This document shows, piece by piece, positions 27,144 through 37,107 of a stretch of DNA of 64,000 nucleotides. The DNA comes from Ewingella sp. CoE-038-23 (GTDB lineage Bacteria > Pseudomonadota > Gammaproteobacteria > Enterobacterales > Enterobacteriaceae). The translations under genes and the position numbers were made by a program. Location of the stretch: assembly GCF_040419245.1 (NCBI RefSeq), contig NZ_JAZHOH010000001.1:2728001-2792000 (forward strand), given 5' to 3'. Under the pieces are notes generated by a model, which was given only the letters and a program-made list of their open reading frames with translations, ran no database searches and had not been told where the DNA came from. Position 1 is the stretch's first letter. The number at the start of each line of letters is the position of its first letter.

Positions 27144-28544
27144 ATGCAAGACGAGTCTAAAATCCTCAGCAAGCCGGAAGAGGAAGGCGCAGATAACCTG
27201 CGGCGCAACCTCAGTAACCGGCATATCCAGCTTATTGCTATCGGTGGCGCTATTGGTACCGGCCTGTTCATGGGATCGGGGAAAACCATCAGCCTGGCGG
27301 GTCCATCCATCATCTTCGTTTATATGATCATCGGCTTTATGCTGTTTTTCGTAATGCGTGCGATGGGTGAACTGCTGCTTTCTAACCTTGAATATAAATC
27401 CTTCAGCGACTTCGCCGCTGACCTGCTGGGTCCGTGGGCGGGCTACTTTACGGGCTGGACCTACTGGTTCTGCTGGGTAGTCACCGGCATCGCCGACGTG
27501 GTGGCCATTACTGCTTATGCACAATTCTGGTTCCCCGGCTTGTCGCAGTGGATAGCCTCTTTACTCTGCGTTTTACTCTTGCTGAGCCTGAACCTCGCCA
27601 CCGTTAAAATGTTTGGTGAGATGGAGTTCTGGTTCGCGATGATTAAAATCGTCGCCATCGTCGGCTTAATTATCACCGGCCTGGTGATGGTATTGACTCA
27701 CTTTGAGACGCCAACCGGCTCGGTTGCCTCGTTCAGTAACTTGTGGAATGACGGCGGCTTCTTCCCCCACGGCATTAGCGGCTTCTTTGCTGGCTTCCAG
27801 ATAGCGATTTTCGCCTTTGTCGGCATTGAATTAGTCGGAACGACCGCAGCCGAAACCAAAGATCCGGAGAAGTCTCTGCCGCGCGCCATCAACGCCATCC
27901 CGCTGCGCATCATCATGTTCTACGTTTTCTCGTTGATTATGATTATGTCAGTCACGCCGTGGAACTCCGTAGTGCCGGATAAGAGCCCGTTCGTCGAGCT
28001 GTTCGTGATTGCCGGCTTGCCCGCTGCCGCCAGCATTATTAACTTCGTGGTGCTGACCTCGGCGGCCTCTTCCGCCAACAGCGGCGTGTTCTCCACCAGC
28101 CGCATGTTGTTTGGTCTGGCACAGGAAGGCAATGCGCCGAAAGCCTTTGGTAAATTGTCCTCCCGCGCGGTGCCGTCAAACGGCCTGACCTTCTCCTGTA
28201 TCTGCCTGCTGGGTGGCGTGGTACTGATTTATCTGATCCCCGACGTGGTGACAGTATTCACGCTGGTGACAACGGTTTCGGCCATTTTGTTTATGTTCGT
28301 TTGGACCATCATCCTCTGCTCGTATCTGGTATATCGCCGCCAGCGCCCGCAGTTGCATGAAAAATCCATCTACAAAATGCCGTTAGGCAAGTTGATGTGC
28401 TGGGTCTGTATGGCGTTCTTCGCCTGCGTGCTGGTGCTGTTAACCTTGCAGGATGATACCCGCCAGGCCCTGATGGTGACGCCGCTGTGGTTTGTGGTGT
28501 TGGCGGTGGGATATTGGATCCGGACAAGAAATCGAAAGGTCTGA
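27144..28544 (+). CDS. cycA: D-serine/D-alanine/glycine transporter CycA
   Basis: CycA is the H+-coupled importer for glycine, D-alanine, D-serine and D-cycloserine. The ATG at 27144 (MQDESKILSKPEEEG) gives 466 residues against 470 in E. coli; the frame is open to 27093. The core is almost unchanged from E. coli (RHIQLIAIGGAIGTGLFMGS, GIELVGTTAAETKDPEKSLP, ANSGVFSTSRMLFGLAQEG). Twelve membrane segments of the amino acid/polyamine family are present. A long hairpin follows the stop. The gene is convergent with rutR. Confidence 0.95.
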   Translation: MQDESKILSKPEEEGADNLRRNLSNRHIQLIAIGGAIGTGLFMGSGKTISLAGPSIIFVYMIIGFMLFFVMRAMGELLLSNLEYKSFSDFAADLLGPWAGYFTGWTYWFCWVVTGIADVVAITAYAQFWFPGLSQWIASLLCVLLLLSLNLATVKMFGEMEFWFAMIKIVAIVGLIITGLVMVLTHFETPTGSVASFSNLWNDGGFFPHGISGFFAGFQIAIFAFVGIELVGTTAAETKDPEKSLPRAINAIPLRIIMFYVFSLIMIMSVTPWNSVVPDKSPFVELFVIAGLPAAASIINFVVLTSAASSANSGVFSTSRMLFGLAQEGNAPKAFGKLSSRAVPSNGLTFSCICLLGGVVLIYLIPDVVTVFTLVTTVSAILFMFVWTIILCSYLVYRRQRPQLHEKSIYKMPLGKLMCWVCMAFFACVLVLLTLQDDTRQALMVTPLWFVVLAVGYWIRTRNRKV

Positions 28545-28580
28545 ATTATTTAACTCAACACTTTGTCTTTTAGATGTTTT

Positions 28581-28626
28581 GGTTTTGCTCCTTCCCCTTT
28601 CAGGAGGGGGAGGAGCAAGAAAAAAC
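28581..28626. repeat. Long hairpin between cycA and rutR, REP-like
   Basis: A 13-bp stem TTGCTCCTTCCCC / GGGGGAGGAGCAA (28585-28597, 28606-28618) is extended by flanking GGTTTT and AAAAACC. It can terminate both convergent genes. It shares a CCCTT(T/A)..AGG(G/A)GGGAGGAGCAA-type core with the element at 49544-49637, so it may belong to a dispersed repeat family. Confidence 0.7.
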
Positions 28627-28665
28627 CACAAAATGATCTGGTCTAGTAAAAGTTTCAAAGGGTTT

Positions 28666-29310
28666 TCAAACCCGAATCCCCCCTATGATGATTCTTTGAA
28701 TCCCCTGAACTGTTTGTTCAAAGAACGCCTCATCGTTGAGGGTTTTGCCGCTGATGGCTTCGACTTGCACGCTGAAATCCGCGTAATGCTGGGTGGTCGC
28801 CCAGAGCATGAATATCAAATGCAGAGGCTCGATGGGGGCTATCAACTCCTGCTTTATCCAGCCGCGAATGACGTCGGACTTATCCTCCACCAGCGTCTTG
28901 AGACTGCCGCCCAACTCCTGTTTCAACAACGGCGCGCCCTGCACCATCTCCAGACAGAACAGCCGCGAGGCTTGCGGGTGGTCGCGGGAGACGCAAAGCT
29001 TGAGGCGGATATACTCGCTGATGGCAGATAGCGGATGCTGCTCGGCGCGCAGGGCAATCAGCGGCGCGACCCACACGTCCAACAGCCCGCGCAGCACGGC
29101 GATATACAAATCCTCTTTTGATGGGAAGTAATACAGCAGGTTGGTTTTGGACACATCGGCGCGCTCGGCGACCTGATCCAGACTGGTACCGTGGATGCCG
29201 TACAACGAGAAAAACTCCAGCGCGGCAGCCATAATGGTGCTGCGCTTTGCCGCGACGGCTTTTGAACGCCGGGTCGGCGCTTTCTTCTGCTGCTCAATCT
29301 GCTGACTCAC
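28666..29310 (-). CDS. rutR: TetR-family regulator RutR
   Basis: RutR senses uracil/thymine and controls the rut operon and pyrimidine and glutamine genes. The GTG at 29310 has GGGAGAGG upstream and gives 214 residues (E. coli 212); the open frame continues 32 codons further but loses similarity. The N-terminal helix-turn-helix region (residues about 20-65) ends in VSKTNLLYYFPSKEDLYIAVL. The ligand-binding half includes SRDHPQASRLFCLEMVQGAPLL and WATTQHYADF, close to E. coli RutR. It is divergent from rutA with a 372-bp control region between them. Confidence 0.95.
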   Translation of the reverse strand: MSQQIEQQKKAPTRRSKAVAAKRSTIMAAALEFFSLYGIHGTSLDQVAERADVSKTNLLYYFPSKEDLYIAVLRGLLDVWVAPLIALRAEQHPLSAISEYIRLKLCVSRDHPQASRLFCLEMVQGAPLLKQELGGSLKTLVEDKSDVIRGWIKQELIAPIEPLHLIFMLWATTQHYADFSVQVEAISGKTLNDEAFFEQTVQGIQRIIIGGIRV

Positions 29311-29483
29311 AACCTCTCCCGCCCCGCTTTCTGCAATATTCCGAGCATAACAAATGACTTTCACTGCGACTATCGTCAATCCCTTACCCCGTGAGCATTT
29401 CTGCAATTAACCACAAAGAGGTAACTTTTTAACAAAACCGCACCATTTTTGCCCACCTCTGCCTGTTTTGCGTGCAGTTAATT

Positions 29484-29499
29484 TTTACCAAATGGTCCG
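29484..29499. promoter_or_regulatory. RutR-type operator
   Basis: TTTACCA-AA-TGGTCCG matches the known RutR palindrome TTGACCA-N2-TGGTCAA at most positions, with the inner ACCA/TGGT perfect. A second overlapping dyad uses TGGTC 29493-29497 with GACCA 29505-29509. It lies in the rutR-rutA divergent region. Confidence 0.75.
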
Positions 29500-29571
29500 A
29501 ATTAGACCAATTACTCCAGAAAACATGCTGCGTATTTTTCAACCGACTGAAAAATAAGCCGATTTAAAAAC

Positions 29572-29587
29572 TGGCATTGGCTTTGCA
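29572..29587 (+). promoter_or_regulatory. Sigma-54 promoter of the rut operon
   Basis: TGGCATTGGCTTTGCA fits the -24/-12 consensus TGGCAC-N5-TTGCA with exact GG-to-GC spacing. In E. coli rut is NtrC-activated and sigma-54 dependent. A possible NtrC half-site pair (GCACCA at 29440) lies upstream but is weak. Confidence 0.85.
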
Positions 29588-29682
29588 ATAGCTTCCTCGT
29601 CAATACGTTTTCACACAGCGCTGTCTGCCGTCCAAATGACTCAGGCAAGCCATTGTTAAGATTAACGAAATTGAGGTGAGCT

Positions 29683-30782
<1,100 letters not shown>

Positions 30783-30783
<1 letters not shown>

Positions 30784-31547
30784 TGACCGTGTTTGATCAA
30801 TCGAAAGCTGACAACGTTGTTCGCCGCGATACCCAAAGCAGCGGCCAAGAAACACTATTAAAAGCTCGCCCGGAAACTATTGCGTTTACCCCGCAGCAGG
30901 CCGCGCTGATCGTGGTGGATATGCAAAACGCCTACGCCTCGCAGGGCGGCTATCTGGATTTGGCGGGCTTTGACGTGTCGGCCACCGGCCCGGTGATTAA
31001 AAACATCCAGCGGGCGATTGCCGCGGCGCGCTCGGCGGGCATCAAAGTCATTTTCTTCCAAAACGGCTGGGACAATCAGTATGTCGAAGCGGGCGGCAGC
31101 GGCTCGCCAAATTATCACAAGTCCAATGCACTCAAGACCATGCGAAAACGTCCGGAATTGATGGGAAAACTGCTGGCAAAAGGCGACTGGGACTACGACT
31201 TAGTGGACCAACTTCAGCCACAGCCGGGTGACATCGTGCTGCCGAAACCGCGCTACAGCGGCTTCTTCAACACCCAGCTCGACAGCCTGTTGCGCAGCTA
31301 CGGCATTCATCATCTGGTGTTTACCGGCATTGCCACTAACGTTTGCGTGGAATCCACCCTGCGCGACGGCTTCTTCCTAGAATATTTCGGCGTAGTGCTG
31401 GAAGACGCGACTCATCAGGCCGGGCCGGACTTCGCGCAAAAAGCCGCGATTTACAACATTGAAACCTTCTTCGGCTGGGTGTCCAACGTCAATAGCTTCT
31501 GCGATGCCGTGGGTTATAGCGAGCAGCCGCTGAGTAAATCAGCCTGA
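30783..31547 (+). CDS. rutB: Ureidoacrylate amidohydrolase RutB
   Basis: RutB is an isochorismatase-like hydrolase that cleaves the ureidoacrylate product of RutA to aminoacrylate, ammonia and CO2. The protein has 254 residues, with about 24 more than E. coli at the variable N-terminus. Catalytic triad regions are visible: Asp in [11 protein letters not shown] (about residue 47), Lys in [16 protein letters not shown] (about 156) and Cys in [15 protein letters not shown] (about 189). It is translationally coupled to rutA. Confidence 0.96.
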
Positions 31548-31567
31548 TAATAAATTGAGGAAAAATA

Positions 31568-31954
31568 ATGCCTAAAAGCGCGATTATTCCAGCAGGCAGC
31601 GGCGTTCCGCTGGCTCCATTTGTTCCGGGCACTTTGGCCGATGGCGTGGTTTACGTCTCGGGAACCCTGCCCTTTGATAAAGACAACAATGTGGTGCATA
31701 TCGGCGATGCCGCTGCGCAAACTCGCCACGTGCTGGAAATCATCAAAAAGGTGATTGAAACGGCGGGCGGCACCATGGATGACGTCACCATGAACTCCAT
31801 TTTCATTACCGACTGGGCCAATTATGGCGCCGTGAATCAGGTGTATGCCGAATACTTCCCCGGCGAAAAACCCGCGCGCTTCTGCATTCAGTGTGGACTG
31901 GTTAAGCCGGACGCCCTGATAGAAATCGCCTCAATCGCCCATATCGGCAAGTGA
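31568..31954 (+). CDS. rutC: RutC, RidA-family aminoacrylate deaminase
   Basis: This 128-residue member of the RidA/YjgF family has the conserved opening [14 protein letters not shown] and closing [20 protein letters not shown], with the substrate-binding Arg in PARF. RutC promotes conversion of aminoacrylate to malonic semialdehyde in uracil breakdown. GAGG precedes the ATG. It sits 20 bp after rutB. Confidence 0.95.
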   Translation: MPKSAIIPAGSGVPLAPFVPGTLADGVVYVSGTLPFDKDNNVVHIGDAAAQTRHVLEIIKKVIETAGGTMDDVTMNSIFITDWANYGAVNQVYAEYFPGEKPARFCIQCGLVKPDALIEIASIAHIGK

Positions 31955-31983
31955 TAAACCCAAGTTCACCTAGGAGATTAACC

Positions 31984-32823
31984 ATGTATTACAAAGTATT
32001 GGGTAAAGACTCTCCGTCGGTGGATACCGTTGTGCTGTCATCGGGGCTGGGCGGCGTGCACGGCTTTTGGCAGCCACAGCTGGCGATGTTAGCAGAGCAG
32101 TTTCGCGTGGTGCTGTATGACCAGCAGGGCACCGGCGTTAGTCAGGGCGAGGTGCCTGCGGGTTACAGAATGGAAGATATGGCCGACGAGCTGGCGGGGC
32201 TGCTGAATGAACTGCACATCGACCGTTGTCATATCGTCGGCCACGCGCTGGGGGGAATTATTGGGCTGCATTTGGCTCTGCGCTACCCTTCCCTGCTGCA
32301 AAGTCTGGTGGTGGTTAACGGCTGGGCCAGGCTTGATTCGCAAACCCGCCGCTGCTTCGAAGTGCGCCAAAACCTGTTATTAAACAGCGGGGTTGATGCC
32401 TATGTGCAGGCCCAGCCGCTGTTTCTTTATCCTGCCGACTGGCTTTCTGCTCATCGCGATTTGCTTGAGCAGGAGAGGCAGCATCAGGTTGCGCATTTTC
32501 AGGGGATGGAAAACCTGCTGCGGCGGTTAGAAGCGCTGATGACCTCTGACCTGACCGATTCGCTCAGTCAGGTGATTGCGCCGGTGCTGGCTCTAAGCAG
32601 TAAAGACGACCTGCTAGTGCCTTGGCATCAGTCGGTTTCGCTGGCGCAGGCCCTGCCCCACGGCGAGCATCAGCAGATGAATTACGGCGGTCATGCCATG
32701 AGCGTGACCGACAGTGACACCTTTAACCCCCTTTTATTGGCATGGTTGCAGACCCACGGCCTGCAAAACCAGAACCCCATTTCAAGCCTTAACCCGACGG
32801 AGATCCCATGGCCGAAGCATTAA
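31984..32823 (+). CDS. rutD: RutD alpha/beta hydrolase
   Basis: RutD is an alpha/beta-hydrolase proposed to hydrolyse carbamate or aminoacrylate by-products of the Rut pathway. The ATG at 31984 ([11 protein letters not shown]) has AGGAG upstream and gives 279 residues; a frame start at 31951 would overlap the end of rutC. The fold is clear: [16 protein letters not shown] (oxyanion region), a nucleophile elbow GHALGGIIG in which the nucleophile position is Ala, as in E. coli RutD (GHALGA), and the final His in [12 protein letters not shown]. The end overlaps rutE by 16 bases. Confidence 0.93.
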   Translation: MYYKVLGKDSPSVDTVVLSSGLGGVHGFWQPQLAMLAEQFRVVLYDQQGTGVSQGEVPAGYRMEDMADELAGLLNELHIDRCHIVGHALGGIIGLHLALRYPSLLQSLVVVNGWARLDSQTRRCFEVRQNLLLNSGVDAYVQAQPLFLYPADWLSAHRDLLEQERQHQVAHFQGMENLLRRLEALMTSDLTDSLSQVIAPVLALSSKDDLLVPWHQSVSLAQALPHGEHQQMNYGGHAMSVTDSDTFNPLLLAWLQTHGLQNQNPISSLNPTEIPWPKH

Positions 32824-33398
32824 CCGCCAGCGCGCTGGCAACCCTATTCACCGAAGCCCGCACCCATAACGGCTGGCTGGAAAAGCCGGTTAGCGATGAA
32901 CTGCTCCAGCAGGTTTACGAGCTGGCGCGCATGGGGCCAACCTCGGCCAACTGTAGCCCGGCGCGCATGGTGTTTGTGCGCAGTCAAGAGGCTAAGGAGA
33001 AGCTGGCTCCGGCGCTTTCCAGCGGCAATCTGGCTAAAACTATGTCCGCGCCGGTGACCGCCATTGTCGGCTGGGACCCCGAGTTTTACGAGGCGCTTCC
33101 CGAGCTATTTCCTCACGGCGACGCCCGTTCGTGGTTTACCTCCAGCCCGGAACTGGCCCATGAGACGGCATTTCGTAACAGCAGCTTGCAGGCGGCTTAC
33201 CTGATCATGGCCTGCCGTTCGCTGGGTTTAGACACCGGGCCGATGTCCGGCTTTGACCCTACTAAGGTGGATGCCGAATTTCTGTCAGAGCTGGGCTGGA
33301 AGTCCAACTTCCTGATAAACATCGGCTATGGCGACAGCAGCAAAGTCTACGCCCGTCTGCCGCGCCTTGACTTTGACCGCGCCTGTAGGCTGGTCTGA
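32808..33398 (+). CDS. rutE: RutE, malonic semialdehyde reductase
   Basis: This 196-residue nitroreductase-like flavoprotein has the family features [32 protein letters not shown] (FMN phosphate site) and [13 protein letters not shown]. RutE reduces malonic semialdehyde to 3-hydroxypropionate to remove the toxic aldehyde. GGAG precedes the ATG within the end of rutD, so the two are coupled. Confidence 0.95.
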   Translation: MAEALTASALATLFTEARTHNGWLEKPVSDELLQQVYELARMGPTSANCSPARMVFVRSQEAKEKLAPALSSGNLAKTMSAPVTAIVGWDPEFYEALPELFPHGDARSWFTSSPELAHETAFRNSSLQAAYLIMACRSLGLDTGPMSGFDPTKVDAEFLSELGWKSNFLINIGYGDSSKVYARLPRLDFDRACRLV

Positions 33399-33413
33399 AA
33401 AGGGAGAAACCTG

Positions 33414-33944
33414 ATGCAAACGGCAACCCCACATCACCCGACCCTGCCGGTGGAAAAGCAGGATTTTCGCGATGCTATGGCGCGGCTCGGCACGGCGGTG
33501 AACATCATCACGACAGATGGCCCGGCGGGACGCGCCGGATTTACCGCCTCGGCGGTGTGCAGCGTGACCGACACCCCACCGACCCTGCTGGTGTGCCTGA
33601 ATCGCTCGGCCTCGGTCTACCCGATGTTCAAACAGAACCACGTGCTGTGCGTCAACACGCTGGCCCATAACCATGAGTCGCTATCCAACCTGTTTGGCGG
33701 CAAAACGCCGATGGAACAGCGATTCGAGGCCGCCGAGTGGTCAACGCTGGCAACCGGCTCGCCCATTTTGAGCGGCGCGCTGGTCTCTTTCGACTGCAAC
33801 ATCACCCAAATCACCAGCGTCGGCACTCACGACATTCTGATATGCGAAGCCGTGGCGCTGGTGCGCAACGATGAAAGCCACGGACTTGCCTATTTCGACC
33901 GCCGCTATCACTCCTTAATGCGTGCGGCAAATTCAGGTTCTTAA
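33414..33944 (+). CDS. rutF: RutF flavin reductase
   Basis: This 176-residue FMN-binding split-barrel reductase supplies reduced FMN to RutA from NADH. Typical sequence includes [40 protein letters not shown] (flavin contact) and the C-terminal DRRYHSL. It lies 15 bp after rutE with GGGAGA in the gap. Confidence 0.95.
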   Translation: MQTATPHHPTLPVEKQDFRDAMARLGTAVNIITTDGPAGRAGFTASAVCSVTDTPPTLLVCLNRSASVYPMFKQNHVLCVNTLAHNHESLSNLFGGKTPMEQRFEAAEWSTLATGSPILSGALVSFDCNITQITSVGTHDILICEAVALVRNDESHGLAYFDRRYHSLMRAANSGS

Positions 33945-34018
33945 TGGTCCCTAACGCGCCTGTCAAAGCAGGCTCTTTTCACCTTTACTCGTGATGTTTT
34001 CTCACTGCGGAGCACAAT

Positions 34019-35347
34019 ATGGCGAATTCCTGGTTTCCAAAATGGCGTTTACGGCAGGGCAATCTGGATGGCGCCGTTGTCGCGCCGGATGAGCGTCTGC
34101 CCTTAGGGCAGACGATGGTGATGGGCATACAGCACACGGTAGCCATGTTTGGCGCGACGGTGCTCATGCCGCTGCTGATGGGCTTTGACGCCAACATGGC
34201 CATCCTAATGTCAGGGATTGGCACCCTGCTATTCTTCCTGGTAGTTGGTGGGCGAGTGCCTAGCTACCTTGGCTCCAGCGCCTCTTTTGTCGGGCTGGTG
34301 ATTGCCGTGACGGGCTACAGCGGGCAAGGCGCCAACCCGAATATCGCCTTAGCCCTCGGCGGCATTATCGCCTGTGGCGCTGTGTATATGCTGATAGGCT
34401 TTGTGGTGATGGCAGTCGGGACGCGCTGGATTGAAAAGCTGATGCCGCCGGTGGTAACGGGCGCCGTGGTCATGGCGATCGGCCTGAATCTGGCACCCAT
34501 CGCCATTCACAGCGTGTCCGCCTCTTCATTCGACAGCTGGATGGCGGTGGTCACCGTGCTGTGCATCGGCGCCGTGGCGGTATTTACGCGCGGGCTGGTG
34601 CAAAAGCTGTTGCTCTTGCTGGGGCTGGTCGCCGCCTACGCTATTTACGTAGTCGTCACTAACGGCCTGGGGTTAGGCAAACCGGTCGATTTCAGCATCA
34701 TCTCGCAAGCCGCGTGGTTTGGCCTGCCGACCATGACTACCCCAACGTTTAGCACTCACGCCATGCTGCTGATCGCGCCGGTCGCGGTGATCCTGGTGGC
34801 CGAGAACCTCGGGCACATCAAGGCCGTGGCGGGCATGACCGGAAAAAATCTCGACCCTTATATGGGCCGCGCCTTTGTTGGCGACGGATTGGCAACCATG
34901 CTCTCCGGCGCGGTCGGCAGCAGCGGCGTGACCACTTATGCAGAAAACATTGGCGTCATGGCGGTCACCAAAATCTATTCCACGCTTATTTTTGTTGCCG
35001 CCGCCGCCGTTGCCATCGTTTTGGGCTTCTCTCCCAAATTTGGTGCAGTGATCCACACCATTCCCGGCCCGGTACTCGGCGGGGCATCCATCGTGGTCTT
35101 TGGTTTAATTGCGGTTTCAGGGGCGCGCATCTGGTTGCAGAACAAGGTTGATCTCAATGAAAACGGTAACCTGATAATGGTCGCAGTGACGCTGGTGCTA
35201 GGCGCGGGCAACTTCTCCCTGACGCTCGGCGGCTTCACGCTGGGCGGTATCGGCACGGCAACCTTCGGCGCTATCTTGCTCAATGCATTACTTAAAAATC
35301 GTCGACTCACAAAAACTGGCACAGAAGCTGCATTAAAAGGTAACTGA
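34019..35347 (+). CDS. rutG: RutG pyrimidine permease
   Basis: This 442-residue NCS2-family nucleobase permease imports uracil/thymine for the Rut pathway. The family sequence AMFGATVLMPLLMGFDANMA opens the membrane domain. The signature region around VAENLGHIKAVAGMTGKNLD holds the substrate-contacting Glu, and GLATMLSGAVGSSGVTTYAE follows. About 12-14 hydrophobic segments are present. A small hairpin (GCCTG / CAGGC at 33958-33973, then TCTTTT) in the 74-bp gap after rutF may lower expression of the permease relative to the enzymes. Confidence 0.95.
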   Translation: MANSWFPKWRLRQGNLDGAVVAPDERLPLGQTMVMGIQHTVAMFGATVLMPLLMGFDANMAILMSGIGTLLFFLVVGGRVPSYLGSSASFVGLVIAVTGYSGQGANPNIALALGGIIACGAVYMLIGFVVMAVGTRWIEKLMPPVVTGAVVMAIGLNLAPIAIHSVSASSFDSWMAVVTVLCIGAVAVFTRGLVQKLLLLLGLVAAYAIYVVVTNGLGLGKPVDFSIISQAAWFGLPTMTTPTFSTHAMLLIAPVAVILVAENLGHIKAVAGMTGKNLDPYMGRAFVGDGLATMLSGAVGSSGVTTYAENIGVMAVTKIYSTLIFVAAAAVAIVLGFSPKFGAVIHTIPGPVLGGASIVVFGLIAVSGARIWLQNKVDLNENGNLIMVAVTLVLGAGNFSLTLGGFTLGGIGTATFGAILLNALLKNRRLTKTGTEAALKGN

Positions 35348-35386
35348 CGACCTCAGTTTCTCCTTAGCTCATCAATTTTGATGATC

Positions 35387-35433
35387 ACCGGCTGTTATTC
35401 GGTCCACCCGTCCGATTTAGCAGCCGGTTTTTT
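35387..35433 (+). terminator. rut operon terminator
   Basis: ACCGGCTG / CAGCCGGT (35387-35394, 35421-35428) closes a 26-base loop with an inner TCGG/CCGA pairing, followed by a T-run. Confidence 0.8.
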
Positions 35434-35441
35434 CTTTCTGC

Positions 35442-35744
35442 TCACACCACAAAGCTTGTATGTTTGCCGTCAGGCAGCTCGACATCAATGCGCAGTTTCC
35501 CGCCCATCGCTTCAACATAACGTTTCATGGTCGACAGCTTGATATCATTGCCGCGCTGCTCAATCGCCACCACCGAAGGCTGGCTAATTCCCATCGCCTT
35601 GGCTACCGCCGCCTGCGACATCGCCAACTGCTCGCGCAGGGCGTAGAGCTTCACCTCAAGCAGCATTTCATCAGCCGCCTCGGAGATGCGCTTTTGGCTT
35701 TCACTGCTGCGTGCAGCCAGTAAGTCTTGTAAATTTTTCGCCAT
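35442..35744 (-). CDS. XRE-family antitoxin (HigA-like)
   Basis: The start at 35744 (MAKNLQDLLAARSSESQKR) gives 100 residues. The helix-turn-helix is at about residues 45-75 (MSQAAVAKAMGISQPSVVAI), followed by the MKRYVEAMGGKLRIDVELPD ending common to HigA-type antitoxins. It is the second gene of a toxin-first pair, 11 bp after the toxin, and is expected to bind the toxin and the shared promoter. The order toxin-antitoxin is typical of higBA. Confidence 0.88.
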   Translation of the reverse strand: MAKNLQDLLAARSSESQKRISEAADEMLLEVKLYALREQLAMSQAAVAKAMGISQPSVVAIEQRGNDIKLSTMKRYVEAMGGKLRIDVELPDGKHTSFVV

Positions 35745-35755
35745 TTTAATGCTCC

Positions 35756-36097
35756 TTATTCTTCCCGTAGATGCCTCAGATACGCCTGATCGGCAATGTG
35801 AAGCATCCGTTTGTAGAACTGCTTTTCCTTGCCCTTTTTGCTCCCCGCGCACAGTACAATGGCCTGGCGGAAAGGATCAAAAGCAAAGAAAGCACGAAGT
35901 GGCTCCCCTTTGTGCTGTATCCGCAACTCCTTCAAGTGCGGGTAACCCGAGCCACAAACAGTATCGACCAACGGCCTTCCGAGCTGCGGCCCTCCTCGAC
36001 GAAGAGCTAATAAACCCGCAAGAACTTTCTCCTGAGTTCCATCATTTTGCTGATCAAACCATTGATCAAACAAATCCGTGGTTAGTACCGTCCACAT
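35756..36097 (-). CDS. RelE/HigB-type mRNA interferase toxin
   Basis: The start at 36097 (MWTVLTTDLFDQWFDQQ) has AAGGTGG upstream and gives 113 residues; the longer frame to 36211 covers the promoter. It matches the phage-derived Gp49-like HigB family: LLALRRGGPQLGRPLVDTV, HLKELRIQHKGEPLRAFFAF and LCAGSKKGKEKQFYKRML. These contain the basic residues used for ribosome-dependent mRNA cleavage. It forms a type II module with the downstream XRE antitoxin. It lies beside tRNA-Asn and the duplicated terminators, a typical accessory position. Confidence 0.88.
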   Translation of the reverse strand: MWTVLTTDLFDQWFDQQNDGTQEKVLAGLLALRRGGPQLGRPLVDTVCGSGYPHLKELRIQHKGEPLRAFFAFDPFRQAIVLCAGSKKGKEKQFYKRMLHIADQAYLRHLREE

Positions 36098-36109
36098 GGC
36101 GCCACCTTT

Positions 36110-36127
36110 TATAGACTGTAATCTATA
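36110..36127. promoter_or_regulatory. Palindrome in the toxin-antitoxin promoter
   Basis: TATAGA-CTGTAA-TCTATA (36110-36127) lies 12 bp upstream of the toxin start and contains -10-like TATA sequence. It is a good candidate for HigA autoregulation. Confidence 0.6.
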
Positions 36128-36281
36128 TTCAGAGATTAACAAAGCACTAAAATAAGCCAAAGGAGGGGATGAGAAAGGGTTTGTTTTCACGCCATGCGAG
36201 GCGTATTCCAAATTACCACGCTATAAAAATCAACAACCTGACCAAAGACTCACCAAACAACATCTATTTTTCGTTAACCCT

Positions 36282-36310
36282 TTGACATGCCTGCGGGCAG
36301 TCGCTATTAT
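36282..36310 (+). promoter_or_regulatory. Sigma-70 promoter of tRNA-Asn
   Basis: TTGACA (36282-36287), a 17-base spacer, then TATTAT (36305-36310), 18 bp before the tRNA, with a GC-rich discriminator as expected for a stable RNA promoter. Confidence 0.9.
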
Positions 36311-36328
36311 TCGCCCCGTTCCAACGAT

Positions 36329-36404
36329 TCCTCTGTAGTTCAGTCGGTAGAACGGCGGACTGTTAATCCGTATGTCACTGGTTCGAGTCCAGTCAGAGGA
36401 GCCA
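36329..36404 (+). tRNA. tRNA-Asn (anticodon GTT)
   Basis: This is a 76-nt tRNA with encoded CCA. Acceptor TCCTCTG/CAGAGGA, anticodon loop CTGTTAATC (GTT), T-loop TTCGAGT. tRNA-Asn genes are frequent integration points of islands. The 40-bp terminator just after it is duplicated 2.6 kb downstream. Confidence 0.97.
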
Positions 36405-36412
36405 TATTAGAG

Positions 36413-36452
36413 ACGCCCGCTTAAGGAAACTTAAGCGGGCGTTTTGCTTTGG
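36413..36452 (+). repeat. Left copy of 40-bp direct repeat; tRNA-Asn terminator
   Basis: ACGCCCGCTTAA-GGAAAC-style hairpin: an 11-12 bp stem with a GGAAAC-containing loop, followed by TTTTGCTTTGG. The identical 40 bases recur at 39016-39055. The copy here directly follows the tRNA and is its rho-independent terminator. Confidence 0.93.
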
Positions 36453-37107
36453 GATTTTTATGCCTATTTATGAATCACTTTTTAATTCAAAAAACTAGTG
36501 TGAAAATCTTTCCCATACGTTTTCAGTCTCCCTACACCGGAAAAATTCGCAGCCAGATTTTGTGTCACTTCAGATCGACTAGAAATGACCACCTGTAGCG
36601 CGTTCCTTATCAATACTGAAAGCTAGAATTTAAATACCCTTCAAAAATCGTCAAGATATCTGGTTATGAGGTTTATACCTATTAGGCGAATTCAGCTTCT
36701 CAGTGCTTCTCAATTTCAAATACAATATTAGTAGAAATAACCGCCCGCATTCTTTTATAGGTTAAATAGGTAAGTAAGGGATCCAATCTGATAGCAATTA
36801 TATCAAGCTGATGTTTACCATATAAAGCCTTAAAAAATATCAACTAATTGTATATAAGCACACAAATTCCATTGATGAATCCCGGCAAGATAATCATACC
36901 GCGGATAATCCATCACCGATAATAATTCTTCTCCTAAAATTCAGCAAGTTAAGAGCCTACTCCCAAAATCAAGAAAATAAAACCCTATATTTAGATAAGG
37001 AATTGAGGGTAGTAATTTTGACAGAGGCTGAAAATCACATTAATTTTATTACATATCGAGTGAATAAAAAGCCAAATTAAATATTTAATCTTAAGCTAGG
37101 AGTTATC
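36453..37107. other. AT-rich non-coding start of the island remnant
   Basis: Within 650 bp I find no supported gene. The sequence is strongly AT-rich, unlike the GC-richer genes on both sides. It probably represents decayed foreign DNA. Its right end must supply the promoter of the pseudogene and MFS gene. Confidence 0.45.
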
